DNA from: Branchiostoma floridae
Lineage: Eukaryota > Chordata > Leptocardii > Amphioxiformes > Branchiostomatidae
Assembly (NCBI RefSeq): GCF_000003815.2
Contig: NW_023365777.1
Coordinates: 590,115 to 613,365 of the forward strand
DNA length: 23,251 bases
Direction of reading: 5' to 3'
Position numbers and translations under genes: made by a program. Shown in pieces: positions 8,156-18,794 of the stretch. The notes under the pieces are model-generated. The model saw only the letters and a program-made list of their open reading frames with translations, had not been told where the DNA came from and did no database searches. How positions within the stretch are numbered: the first letter of the stretch is position 1; every line of letters begins with the position of its first letter.

Positions 8156-10637
8156 CTAGCATTTTGAAATATTAAGCAAGTCGACAAGGTATGGTAGTGT
8201 AGTCTTCCTATACCTAGAGGTTCTACAGTGGAATTGTGTTATCTGGTGTTTGGACCTGAGGTTTCTGCCATGTAGGCTCACACGGTTTGGCGGTAGCCAT
8301 TTTGAGAAAGACGGAGAGCTCAGCAAAGAGGTACCAAACTTTGTACAGAGTTCGTGCCGTCTGTTGCACAGAGACGGAAGTGACAACTGGACTAGAGCCA
8401 TGTCATAGCTAACAAAAGTGGAACCAAGAATTATGCGGCAAGCTCTTTTTTGCACGTTCTCTATGGCCCTAGACTGGGCACTAGTGATTCCTGGGTGCCA
8501 TACCGGACACGCGTATTCTAAGATAGGTCGTATAAATCCACAGAACACTAATGTCAAGTCACTAGAGTCTAGACCATGCCTCTTTAATACTCGTAGCAGG
8601 TACAGCCTGCGGCTGCCTTTGCTGACCATCATGTTGACGTGGATGTCCCACTTAAGGTTAGCTTGAAAGATCACCCCAAGGATCTTCGCGAATTCAACTA
8701 CTTCAAGTGTTGTTGACTTAACAGTCACTACAGGTGGGGGGAGGACGGTTTCGCATAAAGCATATTAGCAGTACAATGCACTTGGAGGGGTTCAGTTGCA
8801 TGTAGTTGGCTTCTGTCCAATGAACAAGGTTGTCCACGTCAGTTTGCACTGTGGAGTCCTGTGTAACGTGCCTTGCCTCCGACAAAGACATGTCGTCAAC
8901 ATACTTCCAAGTCTCGGCTGAGTCTTCCCTTACCGGTGACGCGTCATTTATGAGCGCGAGAAACACAACGGGACCCAACTTGGTTCCTTGCGGTACACCA
9001 CAAGTAAGCGTTTCCCAGTCAGACACGACTTGTCGTTACTTAACGCGCTGTTGACGATTCGACAGAAAGGCGCATACCCAGGGAATGATGGAACGTCTGA
9101 CGCCTAGGTCCAGGAGACTGCAGTCAGGTGGTGCACACGATCGAAAGCGCGTGTGAAGTCAGTCAGGACGAGGGTGTTACAGAAGCCAGGCTTATCTGTT
9201 GTACTTGCCAAGTAATGCATTAGGCTGGTTAGATAATGCGTGGTGGATTTGCCCTTGAGCGATCCATACTGACGGGGGTCTATAGCTGGTAGTATGTCGC
9301 TTAAACACCAATCCGTGACAAAACCCTCGCAGACCTTGGCGAAGATGGGTGTCAGGGATATCGGGCGGAGCTTTTCAAGACGTGCTGGTTTCTCCTTCGG
9401 AACAGGTACGACATCAGCCATCTTCCACACCGAGGGCACATATCCTTCCTGGAGAGACGAGTTGAAGATGTCACTAACGGGCAGACTGAGTTCAAAGGCG
9501 AATTCTCTCACCAACCGCGCAGAAATGCCGTCCACCCCAGATGCCTTGCCCAGCTTTACTCTGTGGAGCCGGTGGTGCATGTCCCACACCGTGACTTGAG
9601 GGGGAGGACCAGGGGCAGGCAGAAACGATGGTAAATCCTCCAGGGATAACGGCGGGAACAGCTGGGACGCAGACGCCAGGTGTTGGTTGATGGCGTTGGC
9701 AACAGTCTGGGTTGAGGCGGGATCCAGGCCAGGAACTTCTGGCGGAGGTGTCACTGCGAATGTTTGCCATTTGTTTGATGTTTTGATACCATTTCTTTGG
9801 GTCTGCAGACTTAAGATGTTTTATGTTGTCATGGTAGTGCTTCTTCTTAGTCAGGGAGATCTCTCGCACTATCTTGTTCCTGTAGCGTTTCCATAGGCAT
9901 GTGTTCCCCTTGATGAAAGCCTGCTGTCGTTTGAAAATCAGCGACTTTATGATTGGCGTTACCCAAGGTTTGTCCCTACAGTGAAGGCGCACAGTTTTGG
10001 TTGGAAGAAACTTTTCAATGGCCCGGTTCAAAGTTTCGTAGAAGGTAGTGCACTTACTCTCAGTGCTGGTTGCCTGAAAGACTTCATCCCAGGTGTGTGA
10101 CGTTATCCAGGATCCAAAGGCCCTGAGGTCGGAGTCACGCATAAGCCGCACCACTTTCTTTCGCTTGTTGTTTGGCAGTTGTCTACGTTCTCCGGATAGT
10201 AAAACACAGTTGTGGTCACTATTACCGACAGGAGGTGCTGTGGTTGATGGTCTATAAAATTCACCCAAGTTTGTCACTATCTGGTCTAAGACTGCGTTGC
10301 CACGCGTGGGGATGTCTACAACTTGTTGCAATAAATGGTTTCGGCAAAGGTGGCTGGAGTCTAGGCGATTCAGGTCACCTAACACTAGGAAACCAATGTC
10401 TGGGTGCGAGTTTCTTATTGCGTCCATCGATTGCGACAGGTGGTCGAGTAACGCGTTCTCATTGGGTGACGCTGGAGGGTTGTACACCGCACAGAGTGCA
10501 ATAGATGTGACCTCTCGAGGGAGCCAAGGAGGGCGGAGGTGTATCCATACACATTCCAGTTCAGCAGGTACGACGACGTTGGCAGGTTTCGCTGTTATAG
10601 AGTTCCTTACATAAACAGCTACTCCGCCGCTGTACCA
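8156..10637 (-). pseudogene. Endonuclease-reverse transcriptase polyprotein of the LINE, broken
   Basis: Visible in order: endonuclease with GGVAVYVRN, GDLN and SDHNCV; a connector; reverse transcriptase with RPISLTPIF, the DFTRAFD block (motif A), GVPQGTKLGP (motif B) and YVDDMS (motif C); then the thumb and C-terminal region to a stop at 8156. The frame changes near 9755, near 9110 and in the run of seven G at 8735-8741, and an in-frame TAA lies at 9036-9038. The N-terminal endonuclease and any ORF1 are missing. It cannot make an intact protein. Confidence 0.85.
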
Positions 10638-10700
10638 TAGCTACAATCAGCTACAATCAGACAAGTGTATACAAATGCATTGCCTACATATATGCATATA

Positions 10701-10834
10701 CAGTCAAACCTGTATTAGCGGCCACCTTTGCATAGCAGCCACCTGGCCATAGTGGCCACTTTTTGTCGGTCCCTTGGATTCGTAATGATTAAGAAATAGG
10801 CTTAGCGGCCACCTGCCCAACGCGGCCACGGCCA
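10701..10834. mobile_element. Terminal fragment of a pogo/Tigger-like DNA transposon
   Basis: After TA, the sequence cagtcaaacctgtattagcg opens a run of repeated gcggccacc words (10718, 10804, 10822). A CAGTCAAACC terminus next to a TA is the usual pogo/Tigger end. No matching inverted end was found to the right, so the element is partial. Assignment is from memory of such termini. Confidence 0.45.
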
Positions 10835-11813
10835 CACGATGTGTGGCAGGAGATCTCCGAGATCGCAGAGCTCGTTACCGAGCAGATCGAGCAGATCGTG
10901 CGTGCAAATCGTGCGTACCTCGCAAGGGTATCGGTCAATAGTCTTGCGTCAATCCAAGGATTGAAGACCGATAGGCGAGCACAGACATAGTTATTAACCA
11001 TCGAACGCAAATCGGATGGCGAACGCCCGTTAGCCGGGCGACGTTCGGGCGACGTTCACCCGACTTCCGATTGTTTACAAATATTGAATTTCTGGGAATG
11101 TGAGGGTAATTCTAACATTGTGGCCCCTGTGGCAGTATATATAGGCTGGCTTTGTGACACACTTTCCTTTCTTGTGTCATTTCTATCATGCCCGCGCATT
11201 CCATTCATTGGTTAAAAAGATTCCGACAACAAAATAAGCAACATTTATTGATCTCTTGCCTTTTTTGAGGAACGTTTGGTGTTCCTTTGTCCGCGTGCAA
11301 GAGGTCATGGGGGGTTCATTATCATAGATTTAGTCACTGTCGATCGCACGAGGCTCGCTTATATGTGAGGGGAACAGATTTTGGGCGAAAAATACGCAAG
11401 ACCATCTTAAGATCTTAAAATCGACCTTCCTGCGATCGCGAAGTACGTCCGAAGATCGTATACTAGTACAATGTGAGGCGGGTATTAAGCAGCCGCTAAA
11501 CGCTCGCCTAACTACCGGAAATAGTACTAACGTTACCCCTAGGGAAAAAAAGTTATGCTTTCGGTTACTTTTCGCGGCCGACTGTAGCCTCATCAGATCA
11601 GTAAAACCTGTCTCCTATGCTGCTCAGCTGCAGGCTTTAATACTTCCCCATTCGGTGCGCTTTGATATGGTACGCCACATTTAGGTGAGAGTATTGATGA
11701 TTCCCCAAACCCATAAAAAGGCGGAACCCACAGACAGGCATCATGAACATGTAAGTGTAAATCGGCAATCGTCGTGGGTTTTATTATATTTGTTCACACA
11801 AAAAAAAGACTTC
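10835..11813. other. Non-coding stretch
   Basis: No gene seen. It includes a low-complexity gagatc/gagcagatc stretch (10850-10900), a small stem with tatcggtc and gaccgata (10928-10975) and repeated gggcgacgttc words near 11036-11057. Confidence 0.45.
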
Positions 11814-11816
11814 TTA

Positions 11817-12019
11817 GGCTTGGGTCACATTTCCAAACCGGGCCCCGGCCGGGATGTTTGCGGAAACGAAAAGTAAAAGTGTTTACCAAGGAATATACAC
11901 AAATTATGCCAATGACTAATATTGTTTACGTTTTGTGTGTTTGGTTGCCTTTTCTATCACATTTCTCGTTTCCGCAAGCTACCCGGCCGGGCCCCGGGTT
12001 GGGAATTGTGACCCAGGCC
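11817..12019. mobile_element. PIF/Harbinger-like MITE with TTA target duplication
   Basis: 203 bp. The left end is GGCTTGGGTCACATTTCC, then a GC-rich block (aaaccgggccccggccggg), then tgcggaaacga; the right end is the reverse complement over about 53 bp with few mismatches. TTA flanks both ends (11814-11816 and 12020-12022). A three-base TWA duplication with termini starting GG is the Harbinger signature. There is no coding capacity. Confidence 0.72.
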
Positions 12020-12022
12020 TTA

Positions 12023-12565
12023 CCTAGCCTATCGATCTTAATTCTTTTCAGCAGGTTATCAAAAACAGAAACACAGCATTAATCTATTCGTCCTAGACAG
12101 ACTGACACCCGTTTCAAAGGCCAAATACGGTCACATTCGTCATTTTTTCGATAGTAGGCACGGGTAACGACGACAATTTTCAGCATATTTCCTTGTGTAA
12201 TGGTGTAGTCGTGTGCTCACGTACTAATGACTGGAATATTGTGGCCATTTACATCCTCATTTATGCTGCAGATTAGAGTCATCTGCCGCCGCAGAGCATG
12301 TGAAGCATGTACGTAGAGCACTTTACATTTACGTAGATAAAAGCACTCAAATCATCAAGCAAAAATAAAAGCAATCCCAAACCGGGAAGAGAGAAAAACG
12401 ATATCCCGGTGCAAACAGATTGAAGGAGTCAAAGAAATAAGTGGTAATTATTGCAAACAACAAAGTCACGAAATCTCATACCATCGTGAGATGTGTAGAG
12501 TTTTTATTGATTTTGTGTTTTAGTCATTATTGTAAATTTCTCGCTAGATCTGCTTCGCTTTCTGC
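12023..12565. other. Non-coding stretch left of the minisatellite
   Basis: No gene, RNA or clear mobile element recognised. Confidence 0.45.
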
Positions 12566-13596
12566 AAGGGAGAACACTTTTTCATGGGGAACATTTCTGC
12601 ATGGGAGGACACATTTTCATGGGGAACATTTCTGTATGGGAGGACACATTTTCATGGGGGACATTTCTGCATGGGAGGACACATTTTCATGGGGGACATT
12701 TCTGTATGGGAGGACACATTTTCATGGGGAACATTTCTGTATGGGAGGACACATTTTCATGGGGAACATTTCTGTATGGGAGGACACATTTTCATGGGGA
12801 ACATTTCTGCATGGGAGGACACATTTTCATGGGGGACATTTCTGCATGGGAGGACACATTTTCATGGGGAACATTTCTGTATGGGAGGACACATTTTCAT
12901 GGGGAACATTTCTGTATGGGAGGACACATTTTCATGGGGAACATTTCTGCATGGGAGGACACATTTTCATGGGGGACATTTCTGCATGGGAGGACACATT
13001 TTCATGGGGAACATTTCTGTATGGGAGGACACATTTTCATGGGGAACATTTCTGTATGGGAGGACACATTTTCATGGGGAACATTTCTGTATGGGAGGAC
13101 ACATTTTCATGGGGAACATTTCTGTATGGGAGGACACATTTTCATGGGGAACATTTCTGTATGGGAGGACACATTTTCATGGGGAACATTTCTGTATGGG
13201 AGGACACATTTTCATGGGGAACGTTTCTGTATGGGAGGACACATTTTCATGAGGAACATTTCTGTATGGGAGGACACATTTTCATGGGGAACATTTCTGT
13301 ATGGGAGGACACATTTTCATGGGGAACATTTCTGTATGGGAGGACACATTTTCATGGGGAACATTTCTGTATGGGAGGACACATTTTCATGGGGAACGTT
13401 TCTGTATGGGAGGACACATTTTCATGGGGAACATTTCTGTATGGGAGGACACATTTTCATGGTGAACATTTCTGTATGGGAGGACACATTTTCATGGGGA
13501 ACATTTCTGTATGGGAGGACACATTTTCATGGGGAACATTTCTGCATGGGAGGTCCTTTTTCATGGGGGACATTTCTGCATGGAGGGGGGGGGGGG
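12566..13596 (+). repeat. Minisatellite, about 29 units of 35 bp
   Basis: Each unit runs ttcatgggg, a/g, acatttctg, t/c, atgggaggacacatt. Unit starts fall every 35 bases from 12581 to 13526, then one 34-base step to 13560. The outermost units are degenerate (gggagaacactt at the left; aggtcctttt and a run of 12 G at 13585-13596 at the right). Units vary at two main positions plus rare changes (acgtt at 13211 and 13386, gagg at 13246, ggtg at 13456). The units starting at 12791-12896 and 12931-13036 carry the same variant order, a four-unit higher-order duplication. The unit has no stop in any plus frame, giving long open frames that are probably not genes. Confidence 0.96.
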
Positions 13597-13598
13597 CA

Positions 13599-14254
13599 CT
13601 TTTTCACGAAATTACGGAATTACGAACACCTACCAATTTACGAATGCAGAATAAGCCTTGCCAATCAACATATAAGGGAATCGGGACTTACCCAAATTGT
13701 CCCGAACCCGTCTACTACTGCTTTCCGAAATTTCACTATCCTAATTTAAGACGAAATGTTATAAGCAGAGTTTATAACTTAAAGTTTGCAGCTGCCGGAC
13801 AAAATGACCTATTCCTGATACACACGTGATCTGGTTTCAAGCTCATTCAGTAGTGGCCGCACTCAGAAGTTACTCTGAACACACTCCTCGTCTATCTAAA
13901 AGGATTCAAGCATCATTGACAGTCGACCACCTTTTAGACTGTGAGCCACGTGAAACTGTGCGCGGACATTGAGAGCACATACTTATGGCTTATAAAACAT
14001 CCTCCACCGGCACTCACTCGCCTCTTTAGCAAAGGTGCACATCCTCTAGATCGATTTTTGCATAAGGGAAAATCAGAACAGAAGAAGTGGTATATATAAC
14101 GTACGCGCATGCTTGCATAAGGTATGTTCACACGTGCGTATATGAAGTAGTAGTTGTAGTAGGCAGGTATGAGGCCCGTATGGAATTCTTAGCCTCTACT
14201 GAGCTTCAGTGAGGTCGCTGACAAATAGTAGAAATTGAACAAATACAGTAACAT
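13599..14254. other. Non-coding stretch right of the minisatellite
   Basis: No gene or mobile element recognised. Confidence 0.45.
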
Positions 14255-14326
14255 CACATGTCAGAGGAGTTAGCTGTCCGAGGAGTATAATGTGCGACCA
14301 AGCTAACTCCTATGGCATGTTATGTG
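14255..14326. repeat. Inverted repeat (hairpin)
   Basis: Left arm gaggagttagct (within 14255-14275) and right arm agctaactcct (14301 on), with outer cacatg and catgttatgtg partly pairing and a loop of about 25 bases. The words gtcagaggagt and gtccgaggagt are also a direct repeat. Its role is unknown. Confidence 0.5.
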
Positions 14327-16237
14327 CTTGTAGTTCTCCAATTTCAATGATTATTATGTGGAGCCTTGACGTTACTTTCATAACTACGAAAGTTCTTTGA
14401 ACTTTGATGAAGTTTATGTGAAGTTGTTTTTGTGCGTCATTATAATTATACATAATGACATAGTAATTATTTCATTAGTGCCCTGAATGTCAACACGTAA
14501 CTTAATGTGATCTGTTAATGAAAGACGAATTATTTGTATATATAATGTCCTCAGACAACGTCATGTAACAAAACGTCTTGGAACTCATATTCACTTGTTT
14601 TAAGAAGAGAAATGAGACATGCAAACGATAGATTTGGTGCTATCATGCATACGATACCTCTAGTTGTAGCACAGTGTTATATGCTAAACTTGTTTGTAAA
14701 CAAAAGATTTAGCAATAACGTTTGTACGATATAATAAACGATATATTATAATGTATATAATTCTTATTCTTAGATGCTTTATCGATGTAATTCTAATTCT
14801 TAAATGCTTTGTTGCTACCGCCTTTAATAATCAACAGTACAGGTTGCGTTATAACAGCCTGGGTACCCACTGGCTGTTAACAATATGAATTCCAATTGCG
14901 AAAGGTGGTTGAGTGGAAGAGCTATTGTTTTCGTGTCAACATTCAAGTACCAGTATCACCGCCAAACAATGGCCCTGCCGTGTACTACATCCAGACAAAG
15001 GCTTACGTGAGATCATGTTGCACAATGGCACGAAAAGAGCAGATGGTGGAAGATTGACACCAGATAAAGACGACAAAAGCCGTTGCCTGGGAGTTGTACT
15101 TTATCAAACTTAAGGGGATAAACCTAACATCCAATCTGCAATTAGGATGTTAGTTTTGCCATGATGTAAATAATGAAGCAGGAAAGTTGAATCATCACTA
15201 GTTTTCCTTTTCGGCATCTTCGTTGATCACGTGATCAGTTACGTCACTGTTACATGAATCTATGCCAATACACTGTAAGATCACTGTGCTCTCAAAAATA
15301 GTGTAAGCCATTGTATGGTAAACTTCACAAGTATATACGAATTATAACGTTATAATTACGTACTTTCACGTCAGAGAACGAACAATCAGAACCAATATAT
15401 AACACTATATTCATCTTTTTGGAATGCATCATTTCTCCACGTTGCCGACATGATGTTTTTAAAAGCTACTTCATCATTACAATTACTTTCTGTTTTGAAA
15501 CCCATGAGCGCTATAAGTCCCATTTACACAAAAGCATTTTTCAATGTTGATCCGTTGTGATCCACCTACTGTATTCAGACATCGCATTGACAGATCTCTA
15601 TTGTATTGTCATGTTGACTCCGTGTACCCCCCCCCCTTAGGTCGTCATGAATATTTTATCGTTACTCGCCCAGCACTCTTCCGAATAACTAATTGCACAA
15701 TTGATTTTCGGTGGGCGGCTAGGGGACTAAAACACCTGTTCTGTGAGGCTTTGGTACTTCCCTCTTGGGTGTCGTTGTTGATATATATCGCTCGAGAACC
15801 AGTGGATCGACTTTAGAGTCTCACGCCATGAGTCCAGAAGTCTTGACCCCGTAACCACACCGTCTATAGGATACAGACCTCCAGGGATCATCAACCAATG
15901 CCACAGGCTATCGCTCACGCAGAGCTCCCTGATTGGACTAACAAGATGATGAACAACTCGGCGCTCTAAGTGCTACTAATTGAAGATAGAGGCGTGTATG
16001 ATGCAGCATTTGGATGGCCCTCAAAGTCACCGCGCTCTAATGTAATACCTGACTACATTCGGGGTAACCGCAGAGGTCCAGATGTGATATCTGATCGTTT
16101 TTGACTGTTGTCACCCTCCTTTTCGATGTCAGGTTAGCACCCTTAATGAACTGGGTACCGTCCTGTGTTGTTTTCTGACGCACCATGCCCCGGGAGCACA
16201 ACCAAGCTCCGCCCGGAAAGTGCATTTTCGAGCTACA
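14327..16237. other. Non-coding stretch upstream of the membrane-protein gene
   Basis: Mostly AT-rich. It contains a two-copy repeat of about 30 bases (taattcttattcttagatgc at 14758 and taattctaattcttaaatgc at 14787), a small stem ctaacatcc/ggatgttag (15125-15152) and a C run near 15630. Short open frames here show no recognisable protein. Confidence 0.45.
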
Positions 16238-17041
16238 ATGTTCCCCAACCTGACCACAGAGGTTGCAAACGCAACGGATGCCTACCCATCAACAACCATC
16301 GACAGGAGTGCAGCGGACATCCCGTCTATAAATAATGGCGTTGTGACTCTCTCCCCTCTTCCATCGGTGGTCTACGAAACACCGTTCTTTCCTGCGTCCA
16401 CGCTAGCGGAGAATGCTACGACCGCTCCCGTTAACTTCACGAGCTGGCCGCCCATCCTACCGGGCGATCAGGACATCACGGAATGCTGGGGGGTGGTGCT
16501 GGTGACTGGCGGTATTGTCAGCGGGTTCACGGTGCTCGTCATAGTGTCACTGGCTCTGACGTTTTGTTTACAGAAAGACCCGTCCGAAAACCAGGCGCTG
16601 GACGCCGCTCTCAGCGTCAACATCGACCCGGAGAAAATGCTCAACGGCTCAAGGAAGAGAAAATCGACGCGGCATAAAGGAACAGAGGTCTCGCGTTTAC
16701 ATTCGGACGGGAGCGCGATACGATTTTGGAGAAATTCTAGCGCCAACTCTGGTCGCAGTATCGAGGACTTGGATGTGGAGAGTATGGGGGTGGACAACTT
16801 GGGCATGGAGCCAGTAACAGAAATGACCGAAATGTCTGTCAAAACAGCGGCGAACCACGATGAAGAAGACGCCAGGAGTTTGTCCTCTGTAAAGGTAGCG
16901 ATTTGTGAATCTAACGTTAACGGGGACAGTGCCGCAAAGCAAGGCTCGGACGGCGATAGCGGCGTCAGCAGCACGGGTAGTGGTAAGGCCACCGACAAAG
17001 ACAACCGGAGGGTACTAGGCTGGATTGAAAGCTATTTATAG
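16238..17041 (+). CDS. Single-exon, single-pass membrane protein of unknown family, 267 aa
   Basis: Starts at ATG 16238 (A at -3) and stops at TAG 17039-17041; the frame upstream lacks an ATG. Seen: no obvious signal peptide; an N-terminal segment of about 80 residues rich in Thr, Pro, Ser and Ala with four N-glycosylation sequons (Asn 4, 11, 59, 66); one hydrophobic segment at about 85-111 (GVVLVTGGIVSGFTVLVIVS, continuing LALTFCL); then KRKSTRHK and a hydrophilic tail of about 150 residues rich in Ser, Asp and Glu, ending WIESYL. Basic residues after the segment and sequons before it predict N-outside, C-inside. Third-position GC is high against AT-rich flanks, which supports real coding. 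No enzyme or receptor domain is recognised. It could be the last exon of a larger gene. Confidence 0.68.
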   Translation: MFPNLTTEVANATDAYPSTTIDRSAADIPSINNGVVTLSPLPSVVYETPFFPASTLAENATTAPVNFTSWPPILPGDQDITECWGVVLVTGGIVSGFTVLVIVSLALTFCLQKDPSENQALDAALSVNIDPEKMLNGSRKRKSTRHKGTEVSRLHSDGSAIRFWRNSSANSGRSIEDLDVESMGVDNLGMEPVTEMTEMSVKTAANHDEEDARSLSSVKVAICESNVNGDSAAKQGSDGDSGVSSTGSGKATDKDNRRVLGWIESYL

Positions 17042-18406
17042 TACTAGTACCTAGAAGGGTGTATCCTTAACATGGGCATAGTCTAGAAATTTGCTTCCAA
17101 ATCGATAATGAGTAGGATAGAACAGGACTTGATACAAAAATAATTGTCCCGAATTCCCATGCACATGTACATATGAAGATAATGTAATGTTATTTTGTCT
17201 ATATGAAATGTAGTGAACTTCCAGTAAAATAGATGGCGTTATCGATTTTTATGACGTTTTGATGTGACGGTCCGGAGTCAATAGGTGGCAGGTGTACGAG
17301 AGAACAAAGGAAGGAGCTTGGCTCATTTTACAAAACCTGCTGTTAGAATGCCTCCTCTCGTGTTCCCAATGTTAAGTCATAAAAAATTCATGTTGGTGGC
17401 TTCCAATTTGTACTATTTGGTACGAGCCTTTTTGTTGTTGTGCGATCTTCGATTGTTCATGGGATGGAGGCACACGCCATCCATAGTGTACTAAATTCGC
17501 CTGTGGTAAGCCCAAGCTTAAGGGACCAGTTACTTTCATCATAAGTTGAGTATACGATCGTCGTGCGATCACAACTGGGATCATTCTTGGTTTCGTTGTT
17601 CATATGTCGTACAGAATTCTTTTTATGGAAGAGGCTGACTCAAAGTCATCGGCGGTGGTTAATTCCGTCACAGCCTGTTTGAAAATTCCACGACATCAAA
17701 ATCGTACGACAGCCCAAGACAAATGAGATAGCGCCATTACGTTGTTAATAAGCCAGTGGCATGCCTATAATCTATCTATATGTGGCAAATGGATCTATGT
17801 TGCCGCAAGTTGAATGTGCATTTTATGTATGAACTTCGCGAGCTTCCATCTGAATGAGCATATTACGTATGTGTAATTGCCGCTAACTAACTGTAAGATC
17901 ATTTCATCAAAATGGCGCCATGTTAAATCTCGTCAGGGCCAACGGTGTACATATGACAACAAATTGATTAGTTGTCGCCTGTTTGGAATCATCTTGTCAT
18001 TGTTGCAATAGGCGGGGATAACGCATGGGCATCATGTATCCCCGATAACTGAAAATGAATTAAACTGTAGATACTGTACACTTTTTTGTTGTATTCTTCT
18101 TTCACAGACGAAAATATATCATTTAGGAAAACAATTATATGCTTTATTCTGGCCGAGACGTTGGTGGGTAGTTCTTATTGCCAGGAAGTAATAAACTCTA
18201 GCGGCTTCCTTTTGGATTTTGTGTCATTGTAACGTGGGTTCTATGACTGACTTAAATTATGCTGGTAGAGAATATCTGTTCTTTGTCACGTAGATAATGT
18301 TTAAATTCTCCACTACAATCAATGTCTAAATATTTCATAATATGTTCTTGACACAAGAAAGGTAAAGCCTTATTGTGTAGCAGGTTGAGCCGGTCTTGTT
18401 CAATTA
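17042..18406. other. Probable 3' UTR and intergenic DNA
   Basis: No coding region seen. The part up to about 18210 could be the 3' UTR of the upstream gene. Confidence 0.4.
18190..18195 (+). terminator. Candidate polyadenylation signal AATAAA
   Basis: AATAAA followed 20-45 bases later by a T/G-rich stretch (tttggattttgtgtcattg). It lies 1.15 kb past the stop codon of the membrane-protein gene and would define a long 3' UTR. Confidence 0.35.
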
Positions 18407-18794
18407 AGGCCATGTTGATTTGATTATATAGACGACATCCTTTGATAACCTCAAAACTGGTGCGAGCGTACGGTTGAAAAGTTTGGCCAAAAAAAAGTTG
18501 CCTTCAGCTATGTTATCTAAGTGGTTAAGAGGGTTGAACAAATGAGTAAACACACGAAGTATGGCAAAGTGAATAGTAGATTTGTTCTTTCACATCTTTT
18601 TCTTTGACATAGGAATTCGTCTTGGCATAACTAGGAATTTTGTCTATGACATACCTATCCGTTTACCGATTTTTTGAAGTTGCGGCATCTATGTGCTGAG
18701 TTTACAGATGCTTCGTACGATTTACAGCATCAAAAACTTGCCGAAAATTGAGGCAGGCGCGGATGTCATCAATACAATCAAATCAACATGGCCT
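18407..18794. repeat. Inverted pair of a dispersed repeat
   Basis: aggccatgttgatttgatt at 18407-18425 is matched exactly, inverted, at 18776-18794. Similarity continues inward with divergence (gacgacatcc against gatgacatcc, then cctcaaaact against cctcaatttt) for about 60 bases. It looks like two copies of one repeat in opposite orientation, or a transposon with long diverged ends. Confidence 0.55.

Larger units (their letters stand above)
7940..10640 (-). mobile_element. 5'-truncated CR1/L2-like non-LTR retrotransposon
   Basis: Minus-strand element of about 2.7 kb, starting within the endonuclease domain near 10637 and ending at 7940 in a short (TTA)n tail preceded by aaaataaacc. It contains an apurinic-like endonuclease (partial), a reverse transcriptase and a C-terminal domain. 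Domain order, motif wording and microsatellite tail fit the CR1/L2/Jockey group; the exact clade is uncertain. 5' truncation is the normal outcome of target-primed reverse transcription. A 10-bp tandem agctacaatc at 10639-10658 marks the truncated end; no clear target duplication is seen. Confidence 0.85.

Noticed and set aside
10789-11010. Minus-strand frame next to the pogo-like end, considered as transposase
   Set aside because: No DDE or helix-turn-helix motif; it is made by low-complexity gatc/gagc repeats.
12566-13596. CRISPR array
   Set aside because: Units are contiguous 35-bp repeats with no unique spacers, in a eukaryotic setting.
12441-13829. 462-codon open frame across the minisatellite as a protein gene
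   Set aside because: It begins at GTG, has no ATG before the array, and equal-length openness in the other plus frames is explained by a stop-free 35-bp unit.
16468-17004. 178-codon minus-strand frame opposite the membrane protein
   Set aside because: The plus-strand frame has coherent topology (sequons, membrane span, basic cluster); the minus frame has none.
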